A DNA stretch of 64,000 nt. Origin: Pseudarthrobacter sp. BIM B-2242. Lineage in GTDB: Bacteria > Actinomycetota > Actinomycetes > Actinomycetales > Micrococcaceae. How positions within the stretch are numbered: the stretch's first letter is position 1; every line of letters begins with the position of its first letter. The DNA lies in assembly GCF_014764445.1 (NCBI RefSeq), contig NZ_CP061721.1, positions 2,046,001 to 2,110,000 on the forward strand. Direction: 5' to 3'. Positions 61,192 to 64,000 of this stretch are shown piece after piece. The notes below the pieces were generated by a model. It saw nothing but the letters and a program-made list of their open reading frames with translations, did not search any database and was not told the DNA's origin. A program made the position numbers and the translations under genes.

Positions 61192-61885
61192 GGGAGTGCA
61201 CCGGGCGGTGGACGAGGACCTGGTGGAACGGCGGGTGGCGGCGGACCAGCCAGCCCGGGGGAGCGGCGGCGGCAAGTTCGGCAGGGGTGTAGCTGCGCCG
61301 GATGGAAACCAGGCCGTCGGCGCGGATGAACGATCCACGAAACGGCAGGGCGGCCAGGGAGAACAGGCCGTAGGCAGCCGCGCTTCGGCGGAGGTCGTTA
61401 TGGAGGCATAGCTGCCGGGCCAGGGCCTGCGAGTCGGCCAGGAGTCGGGCCAGGTCTCCTGGTTGCAGGTGATGGATGACATGGTTGGAAATCACGACGT
61501 CGAACTGCCGGCCTTCGCGGATCAGGTCGCTGCTGTCCGCCTGAACGAAACTGACGCGTGGGTGGCGGGGACGGCGGGCTGCGAAGCCGAAGGCCCTGGC
61601 GTCCGGGTCCGCGCCGGTGACCTGGAGCAGCAGCCTGTCCCGGCGCGACCACTGCGTGAGCAATAGTGCGAGGTCGCCGCCGCCGCTGCCGATGTCCAGG
61701 ACAGTGGTGACGGTCCGGGGGGAGAGCAGGGGGCGCAGCTCCTGGACATATAGCAGCCGCCAGCCGGAAAACAGCCTGTTGACCAGGCCGAACTGCCGGT
61801 AGGTCTGTTCCAGCTTCAGCGGATCGCAGTCCGGCGCGTCCATCAGTTCCACAGCGGCTGCATCCCGCACGGGCATCAGCACCAC
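61184..61885 (-). CDS. SAM-dependent methyltransferase
   Basis: 233 residues. SAM motif I is VLDIGSGGGDLALLL, then TGADPDARAFGFAAR and FDVVISNHVIHHLQPGDL, a class I methyltransferase typical of small-molecule O- or C-methylation. The start is uncertain: GTG at 61885 follows the polyketide synthase stop by four bases, and an ATG at 61876 is also possible; the longer frame runs over the synthase. As the second gene of the operon it probably methylates the polyketide product. Confidence 0.86.
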   Translation of the reverse strand: MVLMPVRDAAAVELMDAPDCDPLKLEQTYRQFGLVNRLFSGWRLLYVQELRPLLSPRTVTTVLDIGSGGGDLALLLTQWSRRDRLLLQVTGADPDARAFGFAARRPRHPRVSFVQADSSDLIREGRQFDVVISNHVIHHLQPGDLARLLADSQALARQLCLHNDLRRSAAAYGLFSLAALPFRGSFIRADGLVSIRRSYTPAELAAAAPPGWLVRRHPPFHQVLVHRPVHSRG

Positions 61886-61889
61886 GGAA

Positions 61890-63104
61890 TCAGGCCCGGG
61901 AGGCTGCCGCCGCCCGGTCCGGGAGCTGTTCAGCGGAACGGGTTCCCGGGGCAATGCCGGGGACGGCCCCGACGGATTGGCGGAGTTTGGTGAAGAGCCC
62001 GGTTTCCACGGTGAGCCCGGGACCGAACGCCATGGAGCAGATGCGTTCGTCGCCGTCCACGGGCGGCTGGTCCAGGATGTGCTTGAGGACGAACAGCACG
62101 GTGGCACTGCTCATGTTGCCGTACCTCCGCAGCGTTTCCCGTGCGGGTATCAGCTGCTCGTCGGTGAGTTGGAGCCGCGACTGGACCTTGTCCAGGATGC
62201 TCCGGCCGCCGGGGTGTATGGCCCAGTGGCAGATGTCGCGGTAGGGGAGTCCGAGCAGGGACCGGTCGCGGGACAGGAGCGGCTCGAGGGCGCCGATGAT
62301 GTGGTCATCGATGATGTGCGGCACGTAGTTGCCCAGGATCATCTCGAAGCCGTGATCGCCGATGTTCCACGCCATGGATTCTTCGCCCACCGGAGTCAGC
62401 ACGGTCTCGAAGTGGTCCAGCTGGAGCAGCGCCGGTGCATCTGCATCCGTCCGGGCAGTGACGATGGCAGCGGCGGCGCCGTCGGCAAACAGTGCGGATC
62501 CCATGATGGTGTCCGGATCGTTGGAGGTCCGGACGTGCAGGGAGCACAGCTCGGCGCAGACAACCAGCACAACAGCTTGCGGATCTGCCTCACAGAACGA
62601 TTTGGCGGCCCGCAGCGCCGGGAAGGCGGCGTAGCACCCCATAAAACCGAGGTGGTAACGCTGCACGGCAGGGTCAAGGCCCAACGCCCGGACGATCTTG
62701 TAATCGGGACCCGGGTTGAAGAATCCGGTGCAGGAAACGGTGATGACATGAGTTATGTCAAGCAACGTTAAGTCCGGGCAGGCGTCCACAGCAGCCCGCG
62801 CGGACTCGATGAACAGCTTGGTGGCCTGCTCGGCGAAGATCTCGTTCCGCACCTTGGTTGACGGGTTCAGGAGGAGGCCTGTGGCGGGGTCAAAGAACTG
62901 GGGATCGTCCGCGCGGAAGGCCATCGTCATTTCGTCCACAGCGGTGTGCCGGGTGTCAATGGCGGCCGAATCGAAACACGTGTTCACCAGGCGTGAGCCC
63001 AGCCTGGTCAGCCCGGGCTGAGCTGCGAAGACGTCCCGCGCTTCGGCCTGGATCAGCACAGTGGGCGGGACAGCAGTTTCCAGTGAACGCACGTAGACCG
63101 TCAT
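61890..63104 (-). CDS. Type III polyketide synthase
   Basis: 404 residues, chalcone-synthase-like. The catalytic triad is intact: Cys157 in LGFMGCYAAFPALR, His297 in HWAIHPGGRSIL and Asn330 in YGNMSSATVLF; SCTGFFNPGPDY is the conserved loop before the nucleophile. Homologues make alkylresorcinols, alkylpyrones or tetrahydroxynaphthalene from malonyl-CoA and a starter. ATG at 63104 is chosen; a GTG at 63125 is possible, and neither has a clear ribosome site. First gene of an operon with a methyltransferase and a flavin monooxygenase. The conserved order suggests phenolic lipids. Confidence 0.93.
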   Translation of the reverse strand: MTVYVRSLETAVPPTVLIQAEARDVFAAQPGLTRLGSRLVNTCFDSAAIDTRHTAVDEMTMAFRADDPQFFDPATGLLLNPSTKVRNEIFAEQATKLFIESARAAVDACPDLTLLDITHVITVSCTGFFNPGPDYKIVRALGLDPAVQRYHLGFMGCYAAFPALRAAKSFCEADPQAVVLVVCAELCSLHVRTSNDPDTIMGSALFADGAAAAIVTARTDADAPALLQLDHFETVLTPVGEESMAWNIGDHGFEMILGNYVPHIIDDHIIGALEPLLSRDRSLLGLPYRDICHWAIHPGGRSILDKVQSRLQLTDEQLIPARETLRRYGNMSSATVLFVLKHILDQPPVDGDERICSMAFGPGLTVETGLFTKLRQSVGAVPGIAPGTRSAEQLPDRAAAASRA

Positions 63105-63248
63105 TGGTTCATTCTTGGCGAGCACCGGGAATATGACAATGGCGGGAGGGGCATGGAATAAGGATCATGTACGGGGGAGCAGCTCCCGAAGAAGCGAATG
63201 CGAGGGCCGTCGTAGTCCCCGCGTGGCTTGGTCTATGCCCTGTACTGC

Positions 63249-64000
63249 CTACTGCTGGACGGTCGTGTTGCCGTAGCCGGCATCGCAGATCCCGTCATGG
63301 ATCACACCTGCTCCCGGAGCCACCGCGTAGTTGCTTGCGGGGTTCAGGACAGCTGCCTGGACCTCCGTAACCCTTGCGGCGCAGTTATCGGCTTCTTCGG
63401 CGCTTATGCTCCGGCCGCCGAGCCACATGTCAATCCAGATAGTGGAGGTGGCGTCGTCCGCATCATCGCCCTGGCGGCACGGGCTGCCGTGCGGACCGGT
63501 GCCTTCGCCACAGCTATCGTCGACGATAAAGTAACGGCGGACGTCGGGAAGGTAGATCAAGGTGCCTGCTTTCACGTCGAGCCCGGTATGGGCCGCAGCC
63601 TTGGCGTTCCCCGCCGTGACGGTGATCGGATCGGAGTAGGTCCCGGTAGCCCCGCCGGCACCGTTCGGCCGCCCCTGTCCGCCCGAAGGCGTCTTCTCGC
63701 GCAACGCGTACGCCGTCGTGGAGGCGCTGGTCACAATCCTTTCAGCGGCGGCCGTCGGCGGGGCGGGCACCGGTTTTGGAGCAGCTTTCGCAGCCGTGTC
63801 AGCAGCGGGAGCCGGCGCAGGCACGGCGGGGGAGGTCCCCGGCGCCCCGTTGGATGCCTGAGCCTCTTTTTGTGCTGCGGCAGCAGCCTTCTCTGCTGCC
63901 GCAGCCTCAGCCTGTCCGGCTCTGGGTGCTTCCCTGGCCGCCCTGGCGGCAGCTGCCGCTTCGGCTTTTTCGGCCGCGGCCCGCTGGCTGATACCGATTT
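63249..64000 (-). CDS. Ala-rich coiled-coil protein with C-terminal 3D-like domain (partial)
   Basis: The frame continues past base 64000 without a start, so the N-terminus lies outside the window; 249 codons plus the stop are visible. From the window edge come about 55 residues rich in Ala, Glu and Lys (AAAEKAEAAAAARAAREA), a likely coiled coil, then a Pro/Ala linker (PAPAPAADTAAKAAPKPVPA) and a globular C-terminal domain with LIYLPDVRRYFIVDDSCGEG and three further Cys, resembling the 3D-type beta-barrel of secreted cell-wall proteins. It is probably exported and may bind or act on the envelope. Identity of the family not certain. Confidence 0.7.
   Translation of the reverse strand, partial: IGISQRAAAEKAEAAAAARAAREAPRAGQAEAAAAEKAAAAAQKEAQASNGAPGTSPAVPAPAPAADTAAKAAPKPVPAPPTAAAERIVTSASTTAYALREKTPSGGQGRPNGAGGATGTYSDPITVTAGNAKAAAHTGLDVKAGTLIYLPDVRRYFIVDDSCGEGTGPHGSPCRQGDDADDATSTIWIDMWLGGRSISAEEADNCAARVTEVQAAVLNPASNYAVAPGAGVIHDGICDAGYGNTTVQQ

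Noticed and set aside
1..64000. Search for insertion sequences, prophage, CRISPR arrays and rRNA
   Set aside because: No transposase, integrase, repeat array or rRNA-like stretch was seen; gene order looks like conserved chromosome.

Overview
The window is chromosomal DNA from a high-GC actinobacterium, most likely Micrococcaceae (Arthrobacter or Pseudarthrobacter type). The indicators are a complete Pup-proteasome locus, a mycothiol gene (mshC), RbpA, GT4-type glycogen synthase, frequent GTG starts, ATGA/GTGA gene overlaps, and no sign of insertion sequences, prophage or CRISPR arrays. Nearly every base is in a gene. One tRNA (Leu, GAG) is present.

Layout. 1-2.5 kb: end of a circularly permuted ATP-grasp gene, an alpha-E protein and a transglutaminase, a conserved but functionally obscure operon. 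2.5-7.3 kb: a flavin-type small protein, an unusual zinc-ribbon SDR, and the divergent glycogen genes glgC/glgA. 7.4-13.9 kb: a fatty-acyl regulon in which a TetR repressor and an acyl-CoA dehydrogenase/oxidase diverge from a thiolase, a FabG4-like reductase and a MaoC/HtdX-like hydratase, with a perfect palindrome between the two arms. 13.9-19.1 kb: FUSC transporter, serine hydrolase, glutathionyl-hydroquinone-reductase homologue, M50 peptidase, YqeY and a DUF4193 protein. 19.5-25.4 kb: sugar ABC importer (ATPase, two permeases, lipoprotein) with a sugar epimerase. 25.5-30.6 kb: tRNA-Leu, M20 hydrolase, acyl-CoA dehydrogenase, two small proteins, aldo/keto reductase, uppP.

30.7-50.9 kb is the proteasome neighbourhood: mshC, PAC2 protein, HAD phosphatase, site-2 protease, tRNA m1A58 methyltransferase, then arc(mpa)-dop-pup-prcB-prcA-pafA, two FKBP isomerases, a fused pafBC regulator, a small membrane protein, tatA, tatC and a HelY-like helicase. 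Pup is deamidated by Dop, ligated to substrates by PafA, and recognised by the Arc ATPase, which feeds the PrcA/PrcB core. 51-60 kb holds an amidohydrolase, Ppm1-like glycosyltransferase, rbpA (with a SigR-like promoter), slipin/NfeD pair, an RlmA-type rRNA methyltransferase, an S9 peptidase, peptide deformylase and an NTF2-like protein. 60-63.1 kb is a three-gene type III polyketide operon (synthase, methyltransferase, flavin monooxygenase) resembling phenolic-lipid clusters. The window closes inside a secreted-looking Ala-rich coiled-coil protein.

A cross-window signal is a TANNNT hexamer placed 6-7 nt before the start codon of at least 18 genes on both strands, which suggests widespread leaderless transcription. 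No wholly new system is obvious. The best leads are the ATP-grasp/alpha-E/transglutaminase operon, the zinc-ribbon SDR that lacks its catalytic Tyr, the palindrome-controlled fatty-acyl regulon and the type III PKS trio.
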